64,000 bases of DNA from Triangularia verruculosa (lineage: Eukaryota > Ascomycota > Sordariomycetes > Sordariales > Podosporaceae), in the NCBI GenBank assembly GCA_033296885.1, contig MU863878.1, forward strand, positions 124,001 to 188,000. Reading direction: 5' to 3'. This document shows, one piece after another, positions 35,501 to 45,523 of the stretch (the first letter of the stretch is position 1; each line of letters begins with the position of its first letter). A program made the position numbers and the translations under genes. Under the pieces are notes generated by a model. That model ran no database searches, was not told where the DNA came from, and was given only the letters and a program-made list of their open reading frames with translations.

Positions 35501-35668
35501 CTGCTCGGGCCAGAGTATCTTGGCAGAAGGTTTGATCGGAGGGACAGTGAAGCGCTGGAGGATACTGGGGTGGTGTTTGGGGAGGATCACGAGCAGGGTT
35601 TTGAGTTTGTTCAGGATGCGCGGAGGGAAAGGGGAACGGCTGAGCGGAAGGGTGGAGGGGCGGTATGA
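32518..35668 (+). CDS. JEN1-like monocarboxylate:proton symporter (MFS)
   Basis: Three exons (32518-32673, 32935-33147, 34460-35668) join in phase 0 to 525 residues, starting MTTTKPLKYLSSRL. The segment DAFDFFTVSLTLPDLAESF and the MFS loop FGIAGDRWGRRWPF are typical of the lactate/pyruvate permease group. Across the long second intron the join VLEL-ATGFCQTYPQFLACRA matches the expected helix order. FGIAMGGLYGNAAATALED follows. The family signature N-X-X-[ST]-H-X-[ST]-Q-D-X3-T appears as NFMSHGSQDLYPV (about 289-301), with Val at the last position. A poly-Gln/Glu insertion (eight Gln) lies in the central loop. Members import lactate, pyruvate or acetate at the plasma membrane; substrate here is inferred. 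Confidence 0.87.
33148..34459 (+). other. Unusually long (1312-nt) intron of the JEN1-like gene
   Basis: It is bounded by GTGAGT and CTACATAG and restores a conserved helix, so it is spliced as one intron or contains unrecognised exons. It holds a C run (about 33196-33212), a G/T-rich block to 33420, and two imperfect copies of a 30-bp GC-rich repeat (near 33966-33998 and 34191-34223). No transposon protein is recognisable. The block from about 33420 to 34450 differs in composition from its start and may be an insertion. Confidence 0.6.
33966..34223 (+). repeat. Pair of direct repeats in the intron
   Basis: GGCCCAGCAGCGCG followed by TGGGAACGAGGGGGC (first copy) or GGGGAACGATGGGGG (second) occurs twice in the same orientation, about 224 nt apart. 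The copies share nearly 30 bases with a few mismatches. Confidence 0.55.
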
Positions 35669-35964
35669 CGCATGAGAATGTGTACTGTGAAAGACTGATT
35701 GAATGCTCAATGATGACTTCGGGACCTGTGCTAAGTTGCCAGCTGTAGAAGGCCATGAAAAGTGTGTGCCAAGCTCGTGACTAGCAGACTGGCATGACTA
35801 CCTGGTAGACTCAGCGCCACCAAGCCTCTTCATCATCGCCAACTATAAAATCTTTCTCTCTCCCTTAGCTTCATGCTCGCCTAGAATTTCTCTTTGCTCA
35901 TTCCATATTCCTGGACAGCAAAAGACCACCACATCTATCAATACTCCCACCTTTGACAGCCGCG

Positions 35965-36424
35965 ATGGCCATATTCCTACGACCAAGCTTCTTTGGGCGC
36001 TGCCTCTTCCTGATATTCTTTCTCATCACATTCGCCTATGCTCTTCCTGTCAGAGAAAATGCCACAGAGTCCCTCAACTCCATCCCCACCAACAACACCA
36101 CCGCTCATCAGACGGCCTCTCACACAAGCTCCAAATCTGACACGGAAGGACTGATACTTCTGCTTCAGAGCCGCTGGGAACAGGTCACCGACAGCCAGAA
36201 GCCAGCGTTCGAGGATATTGCCGCTCATCGGACCTGCGTTAAGGAGTGCGTGATGGACAACTGCAGAGACATCTGTGCGAAGGAATGGTATGTGCTTCCC
36301 ACCCGGTGACGATGATGAAGCATGAAGAGAGAATTGCTGACAGAGAGATGGAAATGATAGGTCGTGCTATAGTTACGAGTGCATACCTGCTTGTGATTAT
36401 GATTGCAATCAGCGAGGTATCTGA
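35965..36424 (+). CDS. Small secreted protein with eight cysteines (C-X3-C-rich)
   Basis: Two exons (35965-36287 and 36361-36424) join in phase to 128 residues. The intron has GTATGT, a TGCTGACAG branch-like site and GATAG. The start MAIFLRPSFF gives a signal peptide (hydrophobic LFLIFFLITFAYA, cleavage near residue 26). A Thr/Ser/Asn-rich stretch with NAT and NTT glycosylation sites follows. The C-terminal 40 residues hold eight Cys at 91, 95, 100, 104, 110, 115, 119 and 123, that is CX3C-X4-CX3C-X5-CX4CX3CX3C. Without the second exon only four remain, which supports the splice. Likely a disulfide-rich extracellular or cell-wall protein, of effector or antimicrobial style. I recognise no family. 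A TATAAA-like box lies at 35844. Confidence 0.72.
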
Positions 36425-37059
36425 GGTGATAAGACATCACGAGGACTTCTTATGCTGTGGGAGATTATGGGTCTATATAAATACTCTCTAGCATCGTCGT
36501 TTTTAGCATTCTTACCTTTTCGCACCAGTTTTCTGATGTTCCGCGTCGGGGGCAGGTGTGACGATGGGACAAGAAGCTGGGATGGCCCCATAAGAGGTGT
36601 GTTTCTCTGCACCTCGCTTTTTCCTCCTCACTGATCGCGCCGTACCTTCACAAGTGAATTCGTCGTCGACACTGCCGTTAGTGGCCCCAGCTTCCTGACG
36701 ATTCGACGCTGCTGCCCAATTTATTTTGTTTTTGACCACCCAAATTCTTGCTCCCTGGAGATTATTTTCCATCTGCAATCGGCCGAGCGATTCCAAACTT
36801 GCTTTTGCTTCACCAACACTTTATCGCGAAAAGTTACTTTCCCATCTTCTAGAGCCGTTACCTCCGTCGAAAATCGCTCCAGATATCGCCTACCTAATTG
36901 CTTCATACACTCAGGTTGGTAAGTTTCATCGGTTTATGCTACCTGGAAATCTGCTCCCGCGACTGACCATCACTCAGCACCACTCATCCGACCCCTCGTG
37001 CTCCATTTCCCTTCATAAGCTTCCCTCAAATCTTCACTGCAACCAGCCTAAAGAACATT
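36425..37059. other. Spacer and probable leader of the repeat-rich gene
   Basis: Pyrimidine-rich sequence with no supportable gene. It ends directly at the ATG of the Pro/His-rich reading frame at 37060. Confidence 0.35.
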
Positions 37060-37838
37060 ATGGCTGCTGCTGCGGCCCCGCCGCCTCCCCCTCCGCCTCC
37101 ACCTCCATTCTACAGGAGCCCCGAGGATTTCGAGCACTACCACTCCGATGAAGAGGACAAAGAGGACAACAATAACCAGAGTAGGAGTCGCGATGGGGAA
37201 TGGATCGCTACCTTGCCCAAGCGCAGCCTTCGATCCGCAGACAGCGCAAATATCAGCAGCGAGCTCAAAACCGCCAACAAGACCCTGGAGCTAGATCTCA
37301 GCAGACTGACTTGCCACCTTTGGGAAGTTACCTCGTGAATGTCCCCCAGCGCCAGGAAAACGTGGCCCAAGCCGACACTTCCCAGGGTAATCACACCATC
37401 ACCCATGATAATGCTAGCGTCAATAGCCATAGTAATGGTCATGTCAACTCTCAGGGTTATGGCCATGCCGGCGCCTACCGTTCTGGCCACGCTGGCAGTC
37501 ACGTTCATGTTCAAGACAGCAGTCACAGCGATGGTCATGCCAACAGTCACAGTTATGGCCACGTCAACAGTCACAGTTACGGTCATATCAATGCTCACGG
37601 TCATGATGGTGGCATTGTTCACGGTCATGGCGATACATACGGTCAGGGTAGCGTTCATGCTCAAGGCTGGAACGCGGGATACAGTCAAGTCAATGTACAA
37701 AATCAAGTCCAAAACTCGGGATATGGTCAAGCCAACGTACAATACCAAGACCGGATCTACCCTCGACCGGAAGCTAGCAGCCAAGTCGCTGGAAGCCAAC
37801 ACCTCCAGACAAATAGGCGAACCCACGACACTAGCTAA
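37060..37838 (+). CDS. His/Ser/Gly-rich low-complexity protein, gene structure unresolved
   Basis: One frame opens at ATG 37060 with MAAAAAPPPPPPPPPPFY and an acidic patch (HSDEEDKEDNNN), but stops at 37338. A second frame, shifted by one base, runs open from before 37200 to 37838 and encodes a Gln-rich part and then many short repeats of the type SHSYGHVN, ending NRRTHDTS. A GTAGGA donor at 37181 is present, but ordinary CAG/TAG acceptors nearby do not restore phase; only weak GAG acceptors (37263, 37290) do. So either an atypical intron or a frameshift separates the halves. No signal peptide, membrane span or known domain. His-rich repeats might bind metal; that is a guess. Confidence 0.45.
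37395..37660 (+). repeat. Degenerate tandem repeats encoding SH-x-x-GH-x-N
   Basis: Words such as GGCCACGTCAACAGTCACAG and GGTCATATCAATGCTCACGG recur in phase every 18-30 nt, giving repeated Ser/His/Gly/Asn peptides. The copies differ at many positions but keep the reading frame, which argues for selection on the repeated peptide. Confidence 0.6.
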
Positions 37839-39758
37839 GCGGCGCCTGTGGCCACCAGCGAGGTGATCTTCGCCAGTTGTATGCTCTGTCACCTGCCACT
37901 AGCTAACGGAGGCCTACACCACAGCATCCATCTTTCCAGTTCGGTTCGGATGTTTTTCTCCCACAGGAGCGGCCTTTTTCTTCCAGGGTCCATTTGGGAC
38001 TCGAGCATATTCAACGAGTTTATTGAGAACTCTTTCTCCTTACAGAGTTTAGTGGAACTCGCCTGTCTTCATTACTGTCAGCTATCATTTCTTACAGCTT
38101 TCTCCGCCGTCCTTTGGAGAACAAGCATCGCAAGCTTAGTTGGTTTGCGGTTGGTTTCCGACACTGACACTGGGTGTTCTCGCTATGGGGGTAGAGATAT
38201 TGCCTGCCTGGTTCATGGGGTACGTCGACGAACCGGCCTTCCGGGCTTGCGAACCTGGCAACTCGACCAACAAGCGTGATATATCATTCTTAGTAGCCGA
38301 CGGATTGGTCGCTCCCTAAAGAGTTATAATATACTCCGCAAATGCCTTCACAGCTGGAACCGAGCGGTCGGGGGTTCTCAAGAACGGCTGCACTTAGTTG
38401 TAGTAGAACAGCTGGCTCGGGAGCTAGTAGAGATCTCCTAACTAACGATGATTGACCGTTAGCGAGCGTCTTTCCTGCGTGGACTGCACGGGAGAGTGTC
38501 GAGTTTGTGATCGAGGGTGCAAATGGATTCTCTGACTGTAGAGTATTGTGAATATGATGCTCTACAGTCAAGTGCGGCCCGAACTGCAAATGGTCACCAA
38601 GGTCATTGTTATTTCAGAAAGAAAAGGACGGTGGGAAAAATCGAGGTTGAGGAGTGTTTGAGATAGCTGTAATTTTTTTCTTATTCTTTTATATTTCTTT
38701 CCTTTTGTTTTATTTTGTTTCTTTCTACATGCCTGTGGTTCTCTTGGCGATGTTTTCCTTGCGTTTGAATTCCCGTCGTTTGAAGCACACCGATAAGGTG
38801 CTATGATATCAGATCTAAGCTAACATCATCTCTACAGAACATGACGACGCTCTGATCGGCACGGCCACAACGTCGACAGTCATAACTATCACCGCGCAGC
38901 AGCAGACATGATTTAAAACGAGAAACGATGGCAGAGATAAAGATAGTGGTGTTAACATTCAAGCTGACTTCCGAATTCTTGAGTCCAGCGTGTGACTGCC
39001 TAGGTGGTAAGGTAAGAGTGCCCAAGATGTCCATAATGTTACGTTATCAAGAAAGTCTTCTCCGAACGGAGCTATGCTTTCGTTGGAGGCTCTACCTGAC
39101 CGTATATGCATAGCACGGCGCAGCGTTGCAGATTCATCTTCTCAAATAGGAGGCTGGCACCAGAATGCCCAGAAAATGTCACTTATCACAGATCAACTGT
39201 TTTCGATCCACAGCAATCACGACATTCGATGACGAGCCCTGAGGCCTGCGTGGCATGATTTTGCAGACCTGTATATATTTTCAGTGCCTGAAACTACTTA
39301 CAATTGCTTGTTTTTGTTGTGTGAAGCAGTAAACAAGGATCGGGTACATAGCGAAGCTAAAGCTCTCGTATCACCAACTTCTTCATAGCAGTTTAAGACC
39401 GCCGTGATTGACCCGTAGCTGAGAACGTCCAACATTGGCATGATCTCCCATAGATGGTCGACCCTGAGAACGGGTCCATGTCGCTCTTGGTTATTCACTT
39501 CACTGTCTCGACGAGAATAAGTGGGACCTGTTGCTCTCTGCTCTTTGCCCTGTGCCCACAATCTTTTGCTCCGTGCTATTTGATATTTGATTCCCTTCCT
39601 CTGTTCTTTTCTCTGCCGTGTGCTGCACCCGAAAACGCAGATCAATTGATTGGGTGATTACTCCAGCAGCTCTCAGAACGAAGCAAGGTAAGTCGCATCT
39701 TATCCTATTTCTGCGCACATATATATATATCTAGACGATCACCTCAACACCCCCTACA
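37839..39758. other. 1.9-kb gene-free stretch
   Basis: No convincing frame or RNA gene. There is a T-rich block at about 38668-38740. The last 200 bases have an ATATATATAT run (39719-39730) just before the start of the zinc-finger gene. Confidence 0.4.
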
Positions 39759-40685
39759 ATGGCCACACTGGGTATATCCGCAGCCCACAGCGCTTCAGGT
39801 GCTGGACCAGGTGGTCAGCCGCCACCACAACAGCCAGGATCTCATGCCACAGACGATCTTGATCATTTCACTGACACCAGTGATTCCGACTCCGACAAAC
39901 CGAAATTTTACTGCAAGATTTGCGGCCCGGAGGTCGACCCAACCACTGGGAAGCCAACGTACAAGAAATTCTCCAAGAAGGCAAATGTCCGTAAACATTT
40001 AGAAGAGCGCCACAAGATCTTCCGACCCAAATTGCCAAACCAGACAACCCTCCAGGCGACTTGGGCACGGGTCGGACAGAGGCGTCGTGCTAGAAAGCAG
40101 GCTGCCAGACAAGCTGCCCTGATGAGAAGTACACCTCAGCAACCAATGGCCAACGCCCAAGCTCCGCCGGCTCCCGCCATGCAAGCTCAAGCTATCGGCC
40201 CAGGTGCTCGCCCCTACCAGAATATCACCCCTGCTCCACATAGCCAGGCAAACCCGCAGGCTGAAATGATGCCTATCGACCCACAGCTGGCTAACTTCAG
40301 CAATCACATTGCCGCAGGTTCTCAGCAGCAGACTAGCCGACCATCTGGAACGATCGGCCCCCAGATCGACACCCAACCAGCTGTAACCAATCACGACGTT
40401 GATCATACAAACCATCAGATCGGAACGGGACCTCTTGTTCAACCACGGCCAGCTAGTTTCAGCCAACAGGTTGCCTTCCCCATAGCTCCCGATCCGGAAC
40501 TTCACCCAGCTTGGGGCACCATGGCTCAGATGGCCGCCCGAGCCCGTCACCAGATAGATCCCAATTTGGATTTTAACCACGAAGTTGGTGATGATTGGGA
40601 CGAACAGGAGGATGAGATTTTTGCGGATTCGCAGAGATACACAAAGAAGGGAAAGAGGGTGTTTTATATATTTGTACAGCTATAA
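39759..40685 (+). CDS. C2H2-like zinc-finger protein with Gln/Pro-rich tail (member 1 of a tandem family)
   Basis: An intronless frame of 308 residues starting MATLGISAAHSASG. An acidic segment (DTSDSDSDKPK) precedes a single finger-like motif, YCKICGPEVDP then KKANVRKHLEERHK: C-X2-C, a long 22-residue spacer, and H-X4-H. A basic Arg/Lys/Ala-rich helix (RRRARKQAARQAAL) follows, then about 170 residues rich in Gln, Pro, Ala and Asn, and an acidic end DDWDEQEDEIF. A nuclear nucleic-acid-binding role is plausible from the finger plus basic helix. The finger spacing is unusual and I cannot assign a named family. Two related but shorter or broken units follow on the same strand, so this is a local tandem family. 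Confidence 0.62.
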   Translation: MATLGISAAHSASGAGPGGQPPPQQPGSHATDDLDHFTDTSDSDSDKPKFYCKICGPEVDPTTGKPTYKKFSKKANVRKHLEERHKIFRPKLPNQTTLQATWARVGQRRRARKQAARQAALMRSTPQQPMANAQAPPAPAMQAQAIGPGARPYQNITPAPHSQANPQAEMMPIDPQLANFSNHIAAGSQQQTSRPSGTIGPQIDTQPAVTNHDVDHTNHQIGTGPLVQPRPASFSQQVAFPIAPDPELHPAWGTMAQMAARARHQIDPNLDFNHEVGDDWDEQEDEIFADSQRYTKKGKRVFYIFVQL

Positions 40686-41037
40686 TGGGAAAGGGACTTA
40701 TAGGCTATGGATGGTGGTGTCTACAGCCAGGATATCTGATTCACTGTCTTTGCGGATGAATTTGGTAGGAAGAGAAGAGGGGGGCTTGCAATGATTTCAA
40801 GCAAGAGAGCTTCTTACTTTCAGGCGATTTTGTCAGCGGCCTTTGTATGATCATTTCGTATTCATATTGTGCAATAGAACCTCTATATACCGTATTTATT
40901 TACATTCCCAGATTCCGCCTTGCATTGACAGAGGACATTTGACCCAGCTTCGTCGCGTTGTCTTGGTCAATCTTTAGCTTTCACACTCCTCCTGTCCTCT
41001 TCAACAGCATCGTAATCCTCAGCTCTGCCCAGCTCGA
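40686..41037. other. Spacer between zinc-finger family members
   Basis: Contains the presumed 3' end of member 1 (AT-rich near 40855-40905) and the leader of member 2. Nothing else seen. Confidence 0.3.
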
Positions 41038-41783
41038 CAAGCCAGAGATATACCTCTGGCGACGTTGGCACTGTTACTGTGGTGCCTTGTCGTTGCCAGT
41101 AAGCATCAGGAGTCGAGCAAGACCAGCAAAGCCAAGCAGCCTCGTCGTATCTACAGTCGGCTGTGCCTTCCCCAGCGCGACCCTGTTACCCGAGAGTTGA
41201 GACATAGAGAAGCCTCTCAAGATGCCTAACTTACGCCGGCACTTGAGGGTTTACCATGGCCGGAAAAAGTCTACGACGAAGGAGACCCGGAAGCGTGTTG
41301 CCGCTCGCCGCGCTGATCGTGAGGAGCGCCATGCTAGACAGCGAGCGTTGCGTCGGGCCAACAGACAACACAAAAACATCAGCGCCGGTTATGCTCATGA
41401 TGCTGGGCAGCAGGTAAATTATCACGGGCAGCATGACCCTTAGGTAGTCATGGTCAGAACTTTGGAGGTCAGCAAGTCGGCGGTGCCGCCTGTTCGCTTG
41501 CCCCACCTTGCACCACCAGCTTGCACCTTCAAAACCTTGCAAGGCTGGCCGAGCAAGTTTCACCTTTTCTTCTTTTTTCCCTTGGCTTAGATTCCGTCAA
41601 TTGAGTAAGGTGATACAGTAGCCCTTTTGCCTCGGTAAGTTTACCGCTCGTGACACTTACCTGGGTCACTTTGCCTACCAGGCCCTGCCAGTTAGCCAAG
41701 CTCCAAATGACGCCTATACAGCTCCTGATGCTGAGGGGGATTGGGAGGATGAGGAAGGCGAGATGGGATACGAGTATCATTGA
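41038..41783 (+). CDS. Zinc-finger family member 2 (short, exon model tentative)
   Basis: A chain in phase can be built: an exon ending at 41100 (DKPEIYLWRRWHCYCGALSLP, with a GTAAGC donor), an exon from about 41212 (EKPLKMPNLRRHLRVYHGRK) to 41413, and an exon 41682-41783 ending DWEDEEGEMGYEYH. The order mirrors member 1: DKP before a Cys pair, an HL/H helix, a basic Arg-rich helix (RADREERHARQRALRRANRQ), and an acidic Asp-Trp end. The Cys pair is C-X-C, not C-X2-C, so metal binding is doubtful. No good ATG is seen for the first exon. A shorter product from ATG 41222 is also possible. Could be functional or a decaying copy. Confidence 0.4.
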
Positions 41784-42249
41784 CGTTTCTAGCGAAACTC
41801 CTGGATCAGAGAAGATGAAGGGGTTGATTGCGCATGTTGCTGGGTCTCGGGTCGCTCAGACCTTTTCTGTTTTATTATGTATTAATCTTGTACAATAGCA
41901 CTCATATATATTTACCTTCTTCATTTCTACATCGATTTGTGGGGCGACCTTTCCACTTGCTCACCGTTAACAAGCCTCCTATCTGCAATGTGCATCCTAC
42001 ACTACCTACTTTCCCGCAAGCTTGCCGTCCCTTGGGCCGTCATCGACGCACACTTCGTATATTCCTCAAGCTAAATAGGTACCGTACCTACTCTAGCCAC
42101 CAAGAACCAGGCTAGTACTCCCAAGACTTGGGTTAGAACGGCGAAGCTGGCGATCGTTGGGAGGAGCGAAGCGGACCAGGAGTACATGGTCAGCCGTCTT
42201 CTCACTGCGCACCTCATTATCTCGGTATAGATATCTAGGTACCTAGGGA

Positions 42250-43472
42250 ACCCAGCCCCCGAGCTCAACGAGAAGATTACCCCTGGTCTCGATAATCCCT
42301 TCGAGAACTTCATCCAACAGCCAGTCCCCGACGACTGGAACGATTACGACTCGGAGCAAGACGAATCGGTGAAATTTCTGAAATGCAGATTTTGCCCCAA
42401 GAGTCGGGAGCCGTCCTCACGGTGGAACAATCTCACGAAGCACATGAAAGTCATGCGTGGGAGACCTAAAAGATCGAAACAGTTTTTCTGGTTTGTTCGC
42501 GCTCCCCAACCGAGAGCCAGTCGCGAGGTCCAGAGAAGAATGCATTCATCCCGCGCAGCACAAGCGAAGCCCTCTTCGATTCGCAGACCGCGCGGCATAT
42601 AACAGCGAGCACAAAGCCAGCAGCAGACACAAGTCCAGCAGCAACCGGAAACCGACGTGCAGCAGTCGTCGAACATGCCGCCCGTGGGAAGCTTTTTATG
42701 AGTGTCCAACAGAACCAGGGGAACGTGAATGTTACTAACACACTTGGCCAGCAGAATCTAGATGGTCAACACAATTGGTATAACAACCTCCCCGTTCAAA
42801 ACAACCAGAGCGGGCAATCAGCACAGCGGTCATGGGCAAAGGAATCAATACATCAATGACGTCGGCTTTAGGCAGCATCACGCCTACATTTCTGGTTACG
42901 CCACAGGGCAGCCCGATCCCTACCGTGAAGCAAACCCCGTTGGGCAGGGCTACGCTTCTGGCCACACCACAGGACAGGCCAATCCCTACCGTGAAGCAAA
43001 CTCATTTGGGCAAGGTCACCTTCATGTGCCCGAGCACCCCAATTCTCACGGCAGCCAGTACGGTCACCGCCACCAGGTTCAAGCGCCCGAGCAAGCAACT
43101 TATCGCGGCGGCCAGGCACATGAGATGCTCCTTTTGCCCCAAAGGATCGGTCCCGACCGCCAGCTGCGCCTAGCTCTCAGCGGCCTGAGATTCTGGCATA
43201 TCACCACAACGGCGATCTCACCAGTACAATGTCATCCTCCCCATCACAGCCAGGAGTGGTCCCAACTGCGTCAACACAGCAATCACCAGGGCATGCCACT
43301 TTGTCGTGGTTCTGGCCCGGACCACCTTGCTCTCGGAGCTCGAGTCAACCTGATCCTATCAAGGGTTCCTTCTACTCAGCTTGCAGCTCCGTTGTGGACT
43401 TCTCACAGTTCAACACACTGCTTTCACTTCATCAAACTTCAACCTCTCCGTCGTCGACAGCTACCTTCGTAG
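42250..43472 (+). pseudogene. Zinc-finger family member 3, apparently frameshifted
   Basis: The frame reads DWNDYDSEQDESVKFLKC, then CRFCPKS, NNLTKHMKVMRG and a basic stretch to a stop at 42602. The same Gln-rich style continues in other frames: QSQQQTQVQQQ just after the stop, MSVQQNQGNVN at about 42700, then YINDVGF onward from about 42845. This last part contains two near-identical 60-bp units (GYATGQPDPYREANPVGQ and GYASGHTTGQANPYREAN). At least two frame changes without good splice sites separate the pieces. The finger has Cys-X2-Cys and one His (KHMKVM), so the second His of the pair is lost. Best read as a broken copy; unrecognised introns are the alternative. Confidence 0.45.
42892..43020 (+). 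repeat. Two tandem units of about 60 bp
   Basis: The stretch GGCCA/GGTTACGCCACAGGGCAG-CCGATCCCTACCGTGAAGCAAAC is repeated immediately downstream with small changes (CCACACCACAGGACAGGCCAATCCC and onward). The shared core CAATCCCTACCGTGAAGCAAAC is almost identical in both. Encodes repeated Gly/Gln/Pro/Tyr peptides. Confidence 0.5.
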
Positions 43473-44506
43473 GTACATGCTTACCCTCATGTAAAACGCC
43501 TTGCCCAGCATCGACTAGCGCTCCGCGTTTCAGCGTCCTCTACTTTGACCAGGATAGGCCATCCAAGGTTTTACGCAGATTACTAACGTAGTGAAAAAAC
43601 GTCTCTGGGCAGGGCACTGGCCTTTTCAGTCAATCTGGAAGCTGAAGCCAGCACTCAAGCGCATGGATTTCAGCATGGTCAGGACAACTGGTCAGCCTAG
43701 AACAGCCTCAAGCTCCATCTCATCGGGGATAACCTCGTTCTCCTCCGGGAATTGCTGTGGTTGGATCTCCTTTTGCTGCCAATTATTCCGCAATCAACTC
43801 GTTACAAGACAATACAACTGCTGGTGGGCAGGATAGGTACAAACATGCACAACTGTCCTCTTCTTCCACTAGCATCACCTGCTCGTCCTGCTCACACCTA
43901 ACCCTGGTTTCCAACACCACTCAACTAGGCGCTCCTCACTTAGTAAGGTCAGTCACCGGGCAGGGTGCTACGCTGAATTAAACTTGGCGGGAACCCGAGG
44001 CCGCCATTCCAGGGGGCCCATCACCCCCCGGCTCTTACACTAATTGGTCCCGGGACGCACCGGAGCTGGATCCGGGCGGGGTCCGACGTGGCATGCAAAG
44101 CAACGGTCGGGTCACGGCCCCTCCCGCCTCCCATTCGCCAACGACCCTCGCTAAGGCCTGCAACAAGACTTCTTTGCGGTTTAACCCACCCCCACTTTAT
44201 GTACCTACACTGTTCGAACTGCACCATGCATCTTGTCCATTGCAACCCCCAACTGGTCTGCTGTTGTTGTTGCTACTGCGTTTTTTTGCTGACTTTGCCG
44301 CTTTTGTAGTTTTTGTGGTCGGGTGGTTTAAAAATTCCCTGCATCCTTGTCTGACCCTCTAAGGTAGTCACGTTTCTTCTCCTCCTCTTTTATTTCCCTC
44401 TTTCTCTCTCTCTCTTCTCTCGCCATGGCGTTTTGGAGATAATAACATCTCCCATTCAATTCAATTAACCACTATATCCATTTTTAAACCCAGTTGTCGT
44501 TTCAAA
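43473..44506. other. Spacer and promoter of the methyltransferase gene
   Basis: No supportable gene; a frame open at 43757-43981 is Ser/Thr-rich and may be the decayed tail of member 3. A pyrimidine tract (CTCTTTCTCTCTCTCTC, about 44397-44415) precedes the start, common in fungal core promoters. Confidence 0.35.
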
Positions 44507-45523
44507 ATGGCCGTTCTCGAACATGACACCCAGCGCGTCGAAGTCGACGCTGAATTCGCCCAATACGCCGCTGAAGCCTACAACACCGATGACTCGGCCA
44601 CCTTGGCATCCTCCAACACATCCCTCCACTCCAGCCTCGTGAACTACGAATGGAAGCACGGCCGCCGGTACCACGCCTACCAAGCAGGCAGTTACTCCTT
44701 CCCCAACGACGAGCGCGAGCAGGAACGCCTCGACATGATCCACCACGTCTTCTACCGCGCCCTTGGCGACCGGCTCTTTCTCGCGCCGATCAATCCCAAC
44801 GATGGCTTGCGGATTCTTGATATAGGGACGGGGACGGGGTTGTGGGCGATTCATCTTGGGGAGGAATACCCTGGTGCGAAGGAGATCATCGGGAATGATT
44901 TGAGTCCTATCCAGCCGAGGTGGGTGCCGCCGAATGTGCGGTTCCTTGTTGACGACGTGGAAATGGATTGGGTGCAAGTCGGGGAGGGGGTGAAGCCGTA
45001 TGACTACATCCATTGCCGGTACATGGCGGGAGGCATCAAGGATTGGCCGGGGCTGGTGAAGCAGATGTATGATAACCTTCAGCCTGGTGGCTGGGTGGAG
45101 TTTCAGGAGTCGGATAATACGCTTTACTCTCAGGACGGTACCCTGACCAAGGACAATGCCATGGTTCGCATGATGGATGGGTTGATGTTTGCGTGCGATA
45201 AGATTGGGAGGACGATGGATCCGGCGCCGTCGATGAAGAAGTGGGCGGAGGATGCGGGGTTCATCAATGTTGAGGTGCAAAAGTTTAGGTTACCCGTTGG
45301 GAGCTGGCCGAAGGATGCGAGGTTAAAGGAGATCGGGACGTTGATGGCGGTGAATTTTATTGAAGGGGTGGAGGCGTTCACGGCGGCGTTGTGTAAGGAT
45401 GTTCTGGGGTGGTCGCAGGAGGAGGTGTCGGCGTTGAATGCCGAGGTGAAGGCTTCGGCGAAGAGGGGGAATGCGCATGCCATCTTTGACTTTTTGATTA
45501 TTACCGGGCAGAAGCCGGAGTAG
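44507..45523 (+). CDS. LaeA-like SAM-dependent methyltransferase
   Basis: An intronless frame of 338 residues; ATG in TTTCAAAATGGCC context. The fold is seen from NYEWKHGRRYHAYQAGSYSF and NDEREQERLDMIHHVF, then motif I ILDIGTGTGLWAIHLGEEYP (about 103-122). Next come the acidic post-I GNDLSPIQPRWVPPNV, VEMDW, and the motif DYIHCRYMAGGIKDWPGLVKQ. FGxW-type GGWVEFQE is present. This is the common fungal class-I methyltransferase family that includes LaeA and many secondary-metabolism relatives. The acceptor substrate cannot be told from sequence, and no biosynthetic cluster surrounds it. Codon third positions change from C-rich to G-rich near 44810. Confidence 0.88.
   Translation: MAVLEHDTQRVEVDAEFAQYAAEAYNTDDSATLASSNTSLHSSLVNYEWKHGRRYHAYQAGSYSFPNDEREQERLDMIHHVFYRALGDRLFLAPINPNDGLRILDIGTGTGLWAIHLGEEYPGAKEIIGNDLSPIQPRWVPPNVRFLVDDVEMDWVQVGEGVKPYDYIHCRYMAGGIKDWPGLVKQMYDNLQPGGWVEFQESDNTLYSQDGTLTKDNAMVRMMDGLMFACDKIGRTMDPAPSMKKWAEDAGFINVEVQKFRLPVGSWPKDARLKEIGTLMAVNFIEGVEAFTAALCKDVLGWSQEEVSALNAEVKASAKRGNAHAIFDFLIITGQKPE

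Noticed and set aside
37137..37892. A 251-codon minus-strand frame rich in Thr, Val and Met
   Set aside because: It mirrors the His/Ser/Gly repeats of the plus strand; a repeat unit whose length is a multiple of three keeps the antisense frame open too.
44465..45280. A 271-codon minus-strand frame opposite the methyltransferase
   Set aside because: Antisense shadow of a confirmed methyltransferase frame.
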